54,007 nucleotides of DNA. Source: Oscillatoria salina IIICB1. Its GTDB lineage: Bacteria; Cyanobacteriota; Cyanobacteriia; Cyanobacteriales; SIO1D9. The DNA lies in assembly GCF_020144665.1 (NCBI RefSeq), contig NZ_JAAHBQ010000043.1, positions 1 through 54,007 of the forward strand. The letters run 5' to 3'. The notes beneath the pieces were generated by a model. That model saw only the letters and a program-made list of their open reading frames with translations. It made no database searches and was not told where the DNA came from. Position numbers and translations under genes: made by a program. Below, piece by piece: positions 45,947-54,007 of this stretch (positions are counted from its first letter, which is position 1; the number at the start of each line of letters is the position of its first letter).

Positions 45947-46153
45947 ATGTTTACTTATTTTCGGATCGTGGCAACTGCGGCAATATCTTTGACACTGGTA
46001 ATGGGTTTCAGCGATTTGAAAGCAAATGCACAGTCATGTTCGTGCGATCGCCTATTTTCCCCAACGCTCACACCAATTACCGCAAATTCCGAAGGATATA
46101 CGCCACCAGACAACGGTAGTCCTGACAATAGTCAAGGTGCTGGCGGTAGATAA
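45947..46153 (+). CDS. Small secreted peptide of unknown function
   Basis: 68 residues. A signal peptide (FRIVATAAISLTLVMGF, then LKANA and a cleavage site) is followed by about 38 residues with a Cys-x-Cys pair (SCSCDR) and the tail PPDNGSPDNSQGAGGR. That PDNG...G-x-G-x-R ending recurs on small cyanobacterial exported proteins. PatX-type peptides also end in an RGSGR-like run, but the key pentapeptide is not present here. Ribosome binding site is weak. It is convergent with nadB. A signal or envelope peptide is possible. Confidence 0.6.
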   Translation: MFTYFRIVATAAISLTLVMGFSDLKANAQSCSCDRLFSPTLTPITANSEGYTPPDNGSPDNSQGAGGR

Positions 46154-46178
46154 TTAAAATTTGTAAGTTATTTGGAAG

Positions 46179-47882
46179 TTAATTGTTTGATTGAGTTGGC
46201 GGTGAGATCCACCAATGCTCCTGTTTGACTAAAGTATGAAGTTGCCAAGCTGTAGAGGTTTCGGGATAATCGCTGCGATAATGTCCCCCACGACTTTCGG
46301 TGCGAAAAGCGGCACTTTTGAGAATTAAATAAGCAATATCGAGTAAGTTAAACGTTTCTGCGTAATAACGTAAGTTTTTTTCGGTTTGTGCGGATTGAAA
46401 TTGAATTGTCTGGGTAGGTTTTTGAGCGAGTAAAAGTTGGCTAGCAGGGTGGGTAGCTAATTGTTGTCGCCAAGAAACAATTTGGGCGATCGCCTCTTCC
46501 ATGATTTTCTGCGATCGACAAATTCCTGCACTTTGCCAAACTAACTTTTGCAGTGGGGAAATTAATTCGCCCAACTTTGCTAAGGAGTTTTCTAACTCAT
46601 CAGAAAAGCTACTCATCTGTGTCTCAAGATTAAACTCTTTGTCAGCAAAATCTAAATCTACTTCTAACTTAGATAACTCAGCCGCATAGACGATACATTC
46701 CAACAAAGAATTACTCGCTAAGCGATTTGCACCATGAACTCCAGTGCTAGCAGTTTCGCCGATCGCGTATAATCCAGGAATCGAAGTTTGATTCATTTTA
46801 TCTGTGGCAATTCCTCCCATCCAATAATGAGCGGCTGGTGCAACAGGTATTAACTCCTGAAAAACATCTATTCCCCAATGCTGACAAACTTGAATAATAT
46901 TCGGAAAGCGATGACGAATTCGTTCTGGATCGATTGGGCGTAAGTCTAAATATACACGAGCGTTGGCGGGATCGGGGGCAGTTTTTTGCAAATGAGTAAA
47001 AATTGCTCTACTCACCACATCTCGCGGAGCTAATTCTCCCGATGGGTGATAATTAAAAGCAAAGCGAGAGCCACTTTCATCAACTAAATGCGCTCCTTCG
47101 CCCCTAACTGCTTCACTGATCAGAAAATGAGGCGCGCCTGGTACAGTTAAAGCTGTGGGATGAAATTGGACGAACTCTAAATCGCGTAAAACAGCGCCAG
47201 CCCGCCAAGCTAGCGCCACACCATCGCCTGTACTAACCGCAGGATTAGTAGTTTGGGCAAAAACTTGACCGCCGCCACCCGTAGCGAGGATTGTTGCAGG
47301 CGATCGCAGCCAGAAAACTTTGCTTTGATATAATAAACTCACCCCAAGACAGCGATCGCTTTGCTCGTCAATCCACAAACTCAAAGCAAAGGCATTGGTA
47401 ATTACTTGAATATTTTCTCGTTGTAAGACTCGTTCGGTGAGCGTACTAACGATCGCTCTCCCAGTAGTATCAGCCGCGTGAAGTACGCGAGGGCGAGAAT
47501 GTGCCGCTTCTAACGTCATCGCCAAGTTTTTACCTCGGCGATCGAAAGCTACTCCCAAATTTACCAGATTGGCGATCGCCGCCGGAGCCTTTTCAACCAA
47601 AAACTCAATCGCATCGACTTCACCAAGACCCGCACCTGCTTTAATCGTATCTTGGAAATGTAGCTGAGGAGAATCATTCGGCGCGATCGCGGCAGCTATT
47701 CCTCCTTGCGCCCAATCACTTGCACCCGTTTTTAAGGTATCTTTAGTTATCAACCCTACTTGTAAATGTTGTGGCAAGCAAAGTGCAGCATACAAACCCG
47801 CCGCACCAGAACCAATCACTAGTACGTCAAACTGAGTAGGAATAGACGGTTGGGAAGTAGAAGTAATTTCCAAGGCAGACAA
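46179..47882 (-). CDS. nadB: L-aspartate oxidase
   Basis: 567 residues. The FAD-binding N terminus reads FDVLVIGSGAAGLYAAL (19-35), with TGASDWAQGGIAAAI after it. The active-site regions FVQFHPTAL and VRGEGAHLVDESG are present. Late in the chain YAIGETASTGVHGANRLASN and the C-terminal helical domain with TESRGGHYRSDYP are typical. The enzyme oxidises aspartate to iminoaspartate, the first step of de novo NAD synthesis, in the cytosol. The other NAD genes (nadA, nadC) are not in the window. Confidence 0.96.
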   Translation of the reverse strand: MSALEITSTSQPSIPTQFDVLVIGSGAAGLYAALCLPQHLQVGLITKDTLKTGASDWAQGGIAAAIAPNDSPQLHFQDTIKAGAGLGEVDAIEFLVEKAPAAIANLVNLGVAFDRRGKNLAMTLEAAHSRPRVLHAADTTGRAIVSTLTERVLQRENIQVITNAFALSLWIDEQSDRCLGVSLLYQSKVFWLRSPATILATGGGGQVFAQTTNPAVSTGDGVALAWRAGAVLRDLEFVQFHPTALTVPGAPHFLISEAVRGEGAHLVDESGSRFAFNYHPSGELAPRDVVSRAIFTHLQKTAPDPANARVYLDLRPIDPERIRHRFPNIIQVCQHWGIDVFQELIPVAPAAHYWMGGIATDKMNQTSIPGLYAIGETASTGVHGANRLASNSLLECIVYAAELSKLEVDLDFADKEFNLETQMSSFSDELENSLAKLGELISPLQKLVWQSAGICRSQKIMEEAIAQIVSWRQQLATHPASQLLLAQKPTQTIQFQSAQTEKNLRYYAETFNLLDIAYLILKSAAFRTESRGGHYRSDYPETSTAWQLHTLVKQEHWWISPPTQSNN

Positions 47883-47921
47883 ATCTAAGTTTTTAGTTAG
47901 TGTAGCTCTTTCCTAAGTGAT

Positions 47922-47947
47922 AACCCACCCCCTTGAGGGAGTGGGTT
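47922..47947. terminator. Strong hairpin between psbU and nadB, possible terminator without T run
   Basis: AACCCAC (47922-47928) pairs with GTGGGTT (47941-47947); an inner CCC-TTGA-GGG stem stacks with one mismatch between. It lies 50 bp after the psbU stop on the minus strand. No U tract follows on either strand, so it is a weak terminator or a dispersed palindrome. Confidence 0.4.
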
Positions 47948-47999
47948 GGAAATAATTTGCGATTAAACTTTAACAGTGCGCGATCGCACTTTCCTGACT

Positions 48000-48425
48000 T
48001 TAGTAGTTACCGTTGTTAAAACGGTCGCCTCCTTCAACATAAACCGATGAAGGTGTGGTAACTGTAAAGTTATCCAAATTAGCTTGGAGTCTTTCTTTCT
48101 GAGTTTCGCTTAGTCCAGGAATGTTGAGAACATCTTCTACCTTTTGATAAGGCGCATTCGTAACAATTTTCTGGGCTAAAGTGGGGTAAAAACCGCGAAA
48201 CTGACGGAAAAAACGCACGTTAGCGTTGTTTAAATCTACTTTTTTTCCGTACTCAGTAGCTAGTTTGGCGTCAGCAGGATTTATTAATGCTACTTCAGCT
48301 AAAACTGGAGATGATTGCAGGGTAACGCTGCTGAGATTGACTGCGATCGCCTTTGGTTGTCCTAGCATCGCCAAGCAACCTACGCTTACCAGGAGTATAG
48401 CGAGAATGCGAACCAATTTTTTCAT
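48000..48425 (-). CDS. psbU: Photosystem II 12 kDa extrinsic protein PsbU
   Basis: 141 residues from the ATG at 48425, which sits 8 bases after AGGAGGAG; the longer frame from 48446 is not needed. A signal peptide of about 28 residues leads to the lumen. The mature part has [21 protein letters not shown] and the helix-hairpin-helix-like [18 protein letters not shown]. PsbU stabilises the oxygen-evolving complex at the lumenal face of photosystem II together with PsbO and PsbV. About 115 bp separate its end from the nadB start. Confidence 0.96.
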   Translation of the reverse strand: MKKLVRILAILLVSVGCLAMLGQPKAIAVNLSSVTLQSSPVLAEVALINPADAKLATEYGKKVDLNNANVRFFRQFRGFYPTLAQKIVTNAPYQKVEDVLNIPGLSETQKERLQANLDNFTVTTPSSVYVEGGDRFNNGNY

Positions 48426-48714
48426 GAACTTGACTCCTCCTAACATGGCTCTTCCTACTTGAGATTAGTGATATTTATTCTAATGGTTAACTTTTGTTTT
48501 CTATCGTTTAATTTTATCTCATTTTTCGCCCAGCTAACGGCTTATTTACTTAATTTACTCTCATTTTTCCACTACTGCCTTAACAGTTTGTCAAAAAATT
48601 ATTAATTTTTCTACCTTTGTCAATTATTTTTCATAAAAATTAACTAATTAGTTTGAACTCGCCGCTAAATCAAGGGATTCTAGCGATCGCCGTGGGAGCT
48701 TTGAAAGTTGCGGA
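48426..48714. other. Intergenic region between ntcA and psbU
   Basis: About 290 bp, AT-rich, between two minus-strand genes. A TTGTCAATTA-like element is visible near 48617, but it is in the opposite orientation to the genes. No gene or clear terminator is seen. Confidence 0.4.
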
Positions 48715-49392
48715 CTAGGTAAACTGTTGACTGAGAGCAACGGGATTGTGGACGGTAATTTTCTTTTTGTGAATCGAAATCATATTTTCTGTCCGTAAGT
48801 CTCCTAACAAACGGGTGACAGTCACGCGAGTAGAACCAATTGCTTCAGCGATCGCTTGGTGGGAAAGCTTGAGATCGATTCTAATTCCATCTTTAGTCGG
48901 GACACCAAAATCGCGACAGAGAATTAACAGAAAACTGACCAACCGCGAACCCATATCTCGGTGCGCTAAAGTTTCGATCATCATTTCTGTCTGCAAAATC
49001 CGCGAAGATAATCCCCGCAACATTAACATTGACAGTTCGGGATTGTTTTTCAGTGCTAGCTCTACTTGTTCGATCGGAGCCGAAAGTAGTTCCACTGGTG
49101 TAAACGCCACCGAATGATAAAAGCGATCCGATCGCTGACCCGTAATCAGCGATAATACGCCAAAGACACTGTTTTCGCGCAACAACGCCACCGTAATTTC
49201 TTCTCCCGCCTCGTATACTCTTGATAACTTTACGGCTCCTTTGAGTAAAAAATACACCCTTTCTGCCGGATCGCCAGGGAAAAAGATGGTCTTCCCCCGC
49301 TCAAAGCTTTCCACTACGGGCGGATAAGACTCTCCTCCGATTTGACGGAATACAGATGCTAGGGATTTCTCTTGGGTCACTGCGAGTTCCAT
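48715..49392 (-). CDS. ntcA: Global nitrogen regulator NtcA
   Basis: 225 residues of the CRP/FNR family. The cyclic-nucleotide-like effector domain (about 25-145; [20 protein letters not shown]) binds 2-oxoglutarate in NtcA. The long dimer helix [20 protein letters not shown] follows, and the helix-turn-helix [20 protein letters not shown] gives the DNA-contact helix. The protein matches known NtcA sequences closely along its length, apart from residues 1-25. It activates nitrogen-assimilation genes at GTA-N8-TAC sites. A near-consensus site lies about 100 bp upstream, suggesting autoregulation. Confidence 0.97.
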   Translation of the reverse strand: MELAVTQEKSLASVFRQIGGESYPPVVESFERGKTIFFPGDPAERVYFLLKGAVKLSRVYEAGEEITVALLRENSVFGVLSLITGQRSDRFYHSVAFTPVELLSAPIEQVELALKNNPELSMLMLRGLSSRILQTEMMIETLAHRDMGSRLVSFLLILCRDFGVPTKDGIRIDLKLSHQAIAEAIGSTRVTVTRLLGDLRTENMISIHKKKITVHNPVALSQQFT

Positions 49393-49494
49393 TACTTTCT
49401 TCCACGCCTGAGAAACTTTTGCTTTTTCATGATTTACAAAACTTGATATCCCGACTTAGAGACAACTCTTAATCTACTTTTGGGGACAAGGTTT

Positions 49495-49508
49495 GTGTTA
49501 CTGAATAC
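49495..49508 (-). promoter_or_regulatory. Near-consensus NtcA site upstream of ntcA
   Basis: On the minus strand it reads GTATTCAGTAACAC, GTA-N8-CAC, one base from the NtcA consensus GTA-N8-TAC. A TAGATT (TAN3T-type -10) lies 18 bp downstream toward ntcA; the usual gap is about 22, so the spacing is imperfect. Confidence 0.4.
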
Positions 49509-49665
49509 ATTTTACGCTGTAATTTTTCTCAATTCCTAAAATTACAGTAGCGATCGCCATTGCAGTTGGCTCGTATGCTGACTACCCTACCTCATGGTAC
49601 GATCCCACAGGGAAACATCCCACTGTTAATAACTTACTCTAAACAAACTGTTAAAATAGACCGCT

Positions 49666-50442
49666 ATGCTCGATTTAACTGGAAAAAAGGCTTTTGTCAC
49701 CGGAATCGCTAACGATCTTTCTATTGCTTGGGGAATTGCTCAACAGCTACATCAAGCGGGAGCAGAAATCGGTGTAAATTACTTACCTGATGAAAAAGGA
49801 CGTTTTGAGAAAAAAGTTCGCGAACTAGTCGAACCTCTCAATCCGACTGTGTTTGTACCTTGTAATGTCCAAGACGATGCCCAAGTTGATGCAGTGTTTG
49901 AGACAATTAAGGAAAAATGGGGCAAACTGGATATTCTCGTTCACTGTCTCGCTTTTGCGAGTAAAGAAGATTTATCTGGCGATTTTAGTTCTACATCCAG
50001 GGCTGGTTTTACTACCGCTTTGGAAATTAGCACCTATTCGCTGACAAGGTTAGCAAGTGCTGCAAAACCTTTAATGAGCGAGGGAGGAAGTATTGTTACT
50101 CTTACCTATCTTGGTGGAGTGAAGGTAATTCCTAACTACAATGTTATGGGTGTAGCTAAATCAGCCTTAGAAATGAGCGTCCGCTACCTTGCGTCGGAAT
50201 TAGGATCGAATAATATTCGAGTTAATGCTATCTCCGCAGGACCGATTCGCACCCTCGCTTCTTCCGCAGTTGGTGGTATCCGGAAGATGATTCGTCATGT
50301 TGAAGAAGTTGCTCCTCTGCGACGCACTGTAACGCAAACAGAGGTAGGTAATGCAGCCGCATTTTTGTGCAGCGATCTTGCTAGTGGAATTACTGGTCAA
50401 GTTCTCTACGTTGACGCAGGTTACGAAATAATGGGTATGTAG
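49666..50442 (+). CDS. fabI: Enoyl-[acyl-carrier-protein] reductase (NADH)
   Basis: 258 residues. The N-terminal GKKAFVTGIANDLSIAWGIA is the FabI variant of the Rossmann loop. The catalytic Tyr-x6-Lys is in YNVMGVAKSALE (Tyr and Lys), and TYLGGVKVIPNY precedes it. The late SAGPIRTLASSAVGG holds the substrate-binding loop. It reduces enoyl-ACP in the final step of each fatty-acid elongation cycle, in the cytosol. It is codirectional with hisB, 330 bp of repeat DNA apart. Confidence 0.97.
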   Translation: MLDLTGKKAFVTGIANDLSIAWGIAQQLHQAGAEIGVNYLPDEKGRFEKKVRELVEPLNPTVFVPCNVQDDAQVDAVFETIKEKWGKLDILVHCLAFASKEDLSGDFSSTSRAGFTTALEISTYSLTRLASAAKPLMSEGGSIVTLTYLGGVKVIPNYNVMGVAKSALEMSVRYLASELGSNNIRVNAISAGPIRTLASSAVGGIRKMIRHVEEVAPLRRTVTQTEVGNAAAFLCSDLASGITGQVLYVDAGYEIMGM

Positions 50443-50771
50443 GTTATTGGGGACTGGGGACTGGTGACTGGGGATTGGGGATTGGGGATTTCAGTTACCA
50501 GTTATCAGTTATCAGTTATCAGTAGAAATTGGAGACAAGGATGAGGGGGGAGACAAGGGAGATAAGTGGTTCGCCATTTAAACCAACATATCAGCAATTG
50601 CGAAAAGGTTGTAGCGATCCCATCTTGGTTGCTAACCATACCCAATTTAAATTCCTGTTAGCTTAAACTATAAACTGTTCACTGTTCACTGGTAACTGCT
50701 AACTGTTCACTGCTAACTGCTAACTGTTCACTGCTAACTGGTCACTGTTCACTGTTCACAGGAAAAGACTT
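50443..50771. repeat. Heptamer-repeat spacer between fabI and hisB
   Basis: About 330 bp. It begins with GGGGACTGGGGACTGG units, then CAGTTATCAGTTATCAG units (reverse of ACTGATA). After a short unique part (about 50540-50660) it ends with ACTGTTCACTGCTAACTG units up to the hisB ribosome binding site. No gene. Confidence 0.85.
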
Positions 50772-51410
50772 ATGCAAACACGCGATCGCGCAATTTCTGA
50801 AACTAATCCACCATTACAACAGTCTCGCACTGCTTCGGTTCGACGCACTACAGGCGAAACTGATGTCCGAGTAACTGTTAATCTTGATGGTCAAGGTGAA
50901 TGTTCGGCTAATACTGGTATTCCTTTCCTCGACCATATGCTTCACCAAATATCTTCTCATGGTTTGCTTGACCTTGATGTCCAAGCTACGGGAGATTTAG
51001 AAATTGATGACCATCATACTAATGAAGATGTTGGTATTACCATAGGTCAGGCAATTTGTCAAGCACTTGGTTCTCGTAAAGGAATTCACCGTTTCGGTCA
51101 TTTTATCGCGCCTCTTGACGAAGCTTTAATTCAAGTTGCTTTGGACTTTTCGGGAAGACCACATTTGAGTTACGGTTTGGAGATACCCACCCAGCGCGTG
51201 GGGACTTATGACACTCAATTAGTCAGAGAATTTTTTGTGGCGATCGCCAACCACTCGCAAATGACTTTACACATCCGTCAATTAGATGGCATTAACTCTC
51301 ATCATATCATCGAAGCTACCTTTAAAGCCTTCGCCAGAGCAATGCGAATGGCGCTAGAAATCGATCCCCGTCGCGCTGCGAAAATTCCTAGTTCCAAAGG
51401 CGTATTGTAA
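50772..51410 (+). CDS. hisB: Imidazoleglycerol-phosphate dehydratase
   Basis: 212 residues. The metal-binding motifs typical of HisB are visible: [30 protein letters not shown] and late [15 protein letters not shown]. The dehydratase half stands alone; the HisB phosphatase domain seen in enterobacteria is absent, as in other cyanobacteria. It catalyses step six of histidine synthesis. The first 20 residues are poorly conserved. GGAAAAG precedes the ATG. No other histidine gene is near. Confidence 0.97.
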   Translation: MQTRDRAISETNPPLQQSRTASVRRTTGETDVRVTVNLDGQGECSANTGIPFLDHMLHQISSHGLLDLDVQATGDLEIDDHHTNEDVGITIGQAICQALGSRKGIHRFGHFIAPLDEALIQVALDFSGRPHLSYGLEIPTQRVGTYDTQLVREFFVAIANHSQMTLHIRQLDGINSHHIIEATFKAFARAMRMALEIDPRRAAKIPSSKGVL

Positions 51411-51447
51411 GATTAAATATACAAATGTTTGCTACGCATCACAATCT

Positions 51448-51477
51448 TGTAGAGAGGTTGCACGCAATTTCTCTACA
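51448..51477. repeat. GTAGAGA-type palindrome, copy 1
   Basis: TGTAGAGA (51448-51455) pairs with TCTCTACA (51470-51477) around GGTTGCACGCAATT, itself partly palindromic. Resembles a dispersed cyanobacterial palindrome family. Confidence 0.7.
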
Positions 51478-51635
51478 CAATTTATGTAGCAATTTCTTGA
51501 CCATTTCAGCTAAGTAAAATATTTAGGCGAATTATCAAAAAGTTCCTCAAAAATGCAATAGGAAATTGAGGAATTTTTCGCTATTTAAGAAGAAGCAACT
51601 GATAATTTATTTTCTGATGAAATCGAAACGCTTAT

Positions 51636-51663
51636 GTAGAGACGTTTCAGGCAACATCTCTAC
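51636..51663. repeat. GTAGAGA-type palindrome, copy 2
   Basis: GTAGAGA (51636-51642) pairs with TCTCTAC (51657-51663) around CGTTTCAGGCAACA. Same family as 51448-51477, about 190 bp apart. Confidence 0.7.
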
Positions 51664-51758
51664 TAAAAAAAATAATTTCGCGAATCAAGGAAATTGCCAC
51701 ATTATAGAGAAGATCTCAGTAACATAGAAATATCAAAACTTGCTCTCGTGAAACAGCC

Positions 51759-52598
51759 ATGTCTGAGACTAGCTTCGCCGAAATCGATGTAAAATTACCT
51801 CCAACTGCGGCAGAACTTCCCTCTGAAGATAATATTCCCATGGAAACACAGCGCCACAAAATGCAAATGGACTTGCTGATCGATACCACAGAAATTTGGT
51901 TAGCGCAAAGGTCAGATGGTTACGCTAGTGGAAATATGTTCGTCTACTTCAGTCTGGAACAAATTCGCAACCGAGATTTTCGCGGTCCAGACTTCTTTGC
52001 TGTTTTGGGAGTACCGAAACGCGAACGTTTAAGTTGGGTGGTTTGGGAAGAAGGAAAAGCGCCAGATGTGGTGATTGAGTTACTTTCTGAAAGTACAGCG
52101 CGGTTTGACAAAAATGAAAAAAAGCTGATTTATCAAAATCAGTTGCGCGTACCGGAATATTATTGGTTTGACCCTTTTAATCCTGATGATTGGGCGGGTT
52201 TTTATCTCCAAGGTGGAACCTACCAACCTTTGCGAGTTAATGACCAAGATCGGTTGGTGAGTCGTTCTCTAAATTTAGCTTTGGTGCGTTGGTACGGGAA
52301 TTATCGAGGTGTGGAGACGACTTGGTTACGCTGGGCTACTTTGGAGGGAGAATTAATCCCAACTTTAGCTGAACAAGAAAGACAGCAAGCTGAACAAGAA
52401 AGACAGCAAGCTGAACAAGCGAGACAGCAAGCTGAACAAGAAAGACAACGCGCCGAACAAGAAAGACAACGCGCCGAACAAGTAGAATCTCAGTTAGGAC
52501 AAATTGTGCGGAGAATGTTGTCACAAGGAATGAGTTTAACGCAGGTAGCTGAGTTAACAGGTTTGGCTGAATCTCAGATAGAGAAACTGGGGAGTTAG
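51759..52598 (+). CDS. Uma2-family protein with AEQ-repeat coiled tail (intact)
   Basis: 279 residues. The Uma2 PD-(D/E)XK core includes FRGPDFFAVLGV, APDVVIELLSES and a NEKKLIYQNQLRVPEYYWFD block, the usual fold of this restriction-endonuclease-like family. It is followed by five to six repeats of an AEQERQQ unit, coded by near-identical 21-bp repeats (about 52370-52480). A final short helix-turn-helix-like segment (QGMSLTQVAELTGLAESQI) ends the protein. Physiological role unknown. This copy is intact, unlike the other two Uma2 loci in the window, and lies 3 bp before the AbrB-type gene. Confidence 0.88.
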   Translation: MSETSFAEIDVKLPPTAAELPSEDNIPMETQRHKMQMDLLIDTTEIWLAQRSDGYASGNMFVYFSLEQIRNRDFRGPDFFAVLGVPKRERLSWVVWEEGKAPDVVIELLSESTARFDKNEKKLIYQNQLRVPEYYWFDPFNPDDWAGFYLQGGTYQPLRVNDQDRLVSRSLNLALVRWYGNYRGVETTWLRWATLEGELIPTLAEQERQQAEQERQQAEQARQQAEQERQRAEQERQRAEQVESQLGQIVRRMLSQGMSLTQVAELTGLAESQIEKLGS

Positions 52599-52601
52599 TG
52601 T

Positions 52602-53750
52602 TTGCTGGTGAAAGATTGTCTCACAGCATGGATAGGAATAATTCAAAATCGCTTTCGCGCGAAAGCGCCAATCGCCAAAATTACTCTCCTTTTATTGGGA
52701 GCAACTTTTTTTGGTTTCTGTTTAGATAAAATTAATTTTCCGGTAGCTTGGTTACTCGGTCCGATGATTCTGGGAATCAGTTATGCTCTTAACCGAGGTT
52801 CTCCTCAACCCTTACCTAAGCTTTTCTCGACTGTGGGAAAATCAATTATCGGTGTTGCTACTGCGGCGCGTTTTTCTTTGGAGACATTAGCTACAGCGAC
52901 AAATTATGCTTTACCGTTGTTGTTATGTATTTTTATCACGGGTAGTTTAAGTCTCTTTAATGGCTATTTATTAGAGCGTTGGGCGGGTATTAATCGAGCA
53001 ACGGGTTTTTTAGGTTCGACACCAGGTGCAGCTTCAGCGATTGTTGCGATGAGTGAAGAAATGGGTGCAGATGCGATCGCGGTTTCTGTGCTGCAATATG
53101 TGCGAGTGGCGATCGTTGTCTTATTCATTCCTCTGGCGGCTAGTTTACTTTTTCCTGCTAATTCTGTCACCCAAGTACAAGCTACAACAACAATTTATCC
53201 CACTAGCGGAGTGCCAATACCAATAAGTTGGAATCTTTTAATCTTAGCTGTTTGTGCAATTATTGGTGTTTGGGGAGGAAGTCGCTTACGCTTACCTGCT
53301 TCACCGTTTTTAGGTCCGTTTCTAGTGGGGCTAATTGCATTTTCGGGACTCCCTTATCAATTACAAATACCACCATTTTTGTTCGCTGGCGGACTTTTGG
53401 TTTTTGGGCTTTTTATTGGACTCAAATTTGACTTTCATACAGTTCGCAAACTTTTCAAAGCAGTTTTGATTGAGGTTGTTTTAGTCATTGTCCTGAGTTT
53501 GATTTGTCTGGGAGTTGGCTATGGGTTTCATTTAGTTACTGATGTTAATGTGGTGACGGCGGTTTTAAGTTTCACTCCTGGAGGAATTGAGGCAATGATT
53601 GCTACAGTTGTGCAGTTGGGAGGTGATGTGGGCTTAGTTGTGATGGCACAAATGACGAGAATGTTGATTGTTTTATTACTTAGTCCCTGGTTGGTTAGTT
53701 TTGCGCTTAAAAGTGCGGCAAAAGCTAATTTTCAGAAGGAAAAAGATTAG
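52602..53750 (+). CDS. AbrB-type (TIGR03082) membrane transporter-like protein
   Basis: 382 residues from TTG at 52602 (GTG at 52608 is the alternative). About ten transmembrane segments in two repeat halves, each with the pattern of the AbrB membrane family: FPVAWLLGPMILGI and ASPFLGPFLVGLIAF, with GSTPGAASAIVAMSEEMGAD and FTPGGIEAMIATVVQLGGD as paired re-entrant-like motifs. The family was annotated as ammonia-monooxygenase-like but is a putative transporter. Substrate unknown. Close spacing suggests cotranscription with the upstream Uma2 gene. Confidence 0.85.
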   Translation: MLVKDCLTAWIGIIQNRFRAKAPIAKITLLLLGATFFGFCLDKINFPVAWLLGPMILGISYALNRGSPQPLPKLFSTVGKSIIGVATAARFSLETLATATNYALPLLLCIFITGSLSLFNGYLLERWAGINRATGFLGSTPGAASAIVAMSEEMGADAIAVSVLQYVRVAIVVLFIPLAASLLFPANSVTQVQATTTIYPTSGVPIPISWNLLILAVCAIIGVWGGSRLRLPASPFLGPFLVGLIAFSGLPYQLQIPPFLFAGGLLVFGLFIGLKFDFHTVRKLFKAVLIEVVLVIVLSLICLGVGYGFHLVTDVNVVTAVLSFTPGGIEAMIATVVQLGGDVGLVVMAQMTRMLIVLLLSPWLVSFALKSAAKANFQKEKD

Positions 53751-54007
53751 GTTATTGGGCAATTATTTGTAGATATTACCAGAAAAACTGGGTTTAAAGC
53801 CTCGCCCTTTAGCGGAGCGGAGGGCGACTTTTTAGAAGTGTAGTACCAAGGAAATATTTGTGGTAAAATTTCTCCAAACAGAAGGAGGTTATGTTAATTG
53901 TTTGGCTGTCAACAAAATCTGATTAAAAACTCAGAACAACTGCCATTCATCGAGTATCTTTGCCGAACGAACCGCTAATAAACTTATTAACTGTGGAATT
54001 TATTTAG
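53751..54007. other. End of the window, no gene seen
   Basis: About 257 bp without a coding frame of note. A terminator-like hairpin is at 53802-53833. The rest is AT-rich. Confidence 0.6.
53802..53833 (+). terminator. Candidate terminator after the AbrB-type gene
   Basis: TCGCCCT (53802-53808) pairs with AGGGCGA (53821-53827) around TTAGCGGAGCGG, followed by CTTTTT. It lies about 50 bp after the stop. Confidence 0.6.

Larger units (their letters stand above)
51411..51758. other. Intergenic region with two related inverted repeats
   Basis: About 350 bp without a gene. It holds two GTAGAGA-type palindromes (51448-51477 and 51636-51663) and an AT-rich remainder. No terminator with a T run is evident for hisB, though the second palindrome is followed by an A run and so would terminate on the minus strand only by a weak reading. 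Confidence 0.6.

Noticed and set aside
45904-46119. 71-residue frame overlapping the small secreted protein
   Set aside because: Different frame; it lacks a signal peptide and its composition is not protein-like.

Overview
The window reads as chromosomal DNA of a cyanobacterium, probably a filamentous non-marine one. The evidence is the photosynthesis genes petC, petA, psbU and btpA, the nitrogen regulator ntcA, very frequent HIP1 octamers (GCGATCGC), several Uma2 genes, and spacers filled with heptanucleotide repeats of the CCCCAGT and ACTGATA kind. No rRNA, tRNA, CRISPR array, transposase or phage gene was recognised. Most of the window is ordinary housekeeping DNA; the accessory material is at the left edge and scattered through the spacers.

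Layout. 1-2920: a polymorphic-toxin (Rhs/YD-repeat) locus on the minus strand. A 5'-truncated rhs core carries a variable C-terminal tip, is followed by two tightly coupled small genes (candidate immunity), then by a second, 98 percent identical copy of the pre-tip linker whose own tip lies beyond the window edge. 3025-8639: an M48 protease, leucyl aminopeptidase and a soluble lytic transglycosylase. 8823-11931: tatC, a DUF3067-type gene, petC and petA, closed by a strong terminator; the Rieske protein made by petC carries a twin-arginine sequence of the kind TatC exports. 12252-17560: a TPR-type Ser/Thr kinase, a fasciclin protein, an FHA-GAF-class III nucleotide cyclase and a frameshifted Uma2 gene. 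17620-20423: LOG-family protein, thioredoxin, a secreted unknown protein.

20505-31088: a membrane and glycan block. On the plus strand lie two tandem DUF2079 membrane proteins and a GT4 glycosyltransferase. On the minus strand lies a five-gene set: GT2 glycosyltransferase, a large alpha/alpha-toroid-like protein, an NTF2-like exported protein, an LPG-synthase/flippase-type membrane protein and a GT-C-like membrane protein. 31681-36431: a two-partner-secretion outer-membrane transporter, two small unknown proteins (one with an EF-hand-like loop), a BrkB-type membrane protein and a coiled-coil protein. 36672-45613: thrC, a DEAD-box-type RNA helicase with DESD in motif II, rimO, btpA, a VKOR-thioredoxin fusion and a CHASE2-PAS-GGDEF cyclase. 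45947-53750: a tiny secreted protein, nadB, psbU, ntcA, fabI, hisB, an intact Uma2 gene and an AbrB-type membrane protein.

The most interesting points are the rhs tip cassette with its orphan linker copy and S1-like neighbour, the heptamer repeats that fill at least seven spacers (18 perfect units in one), a palindromic repeat inserted in frame inside a Uma2 gene, and the uncharacterised glycan operon. Protein functions are from recognition of motifs by eye; no database search was run.
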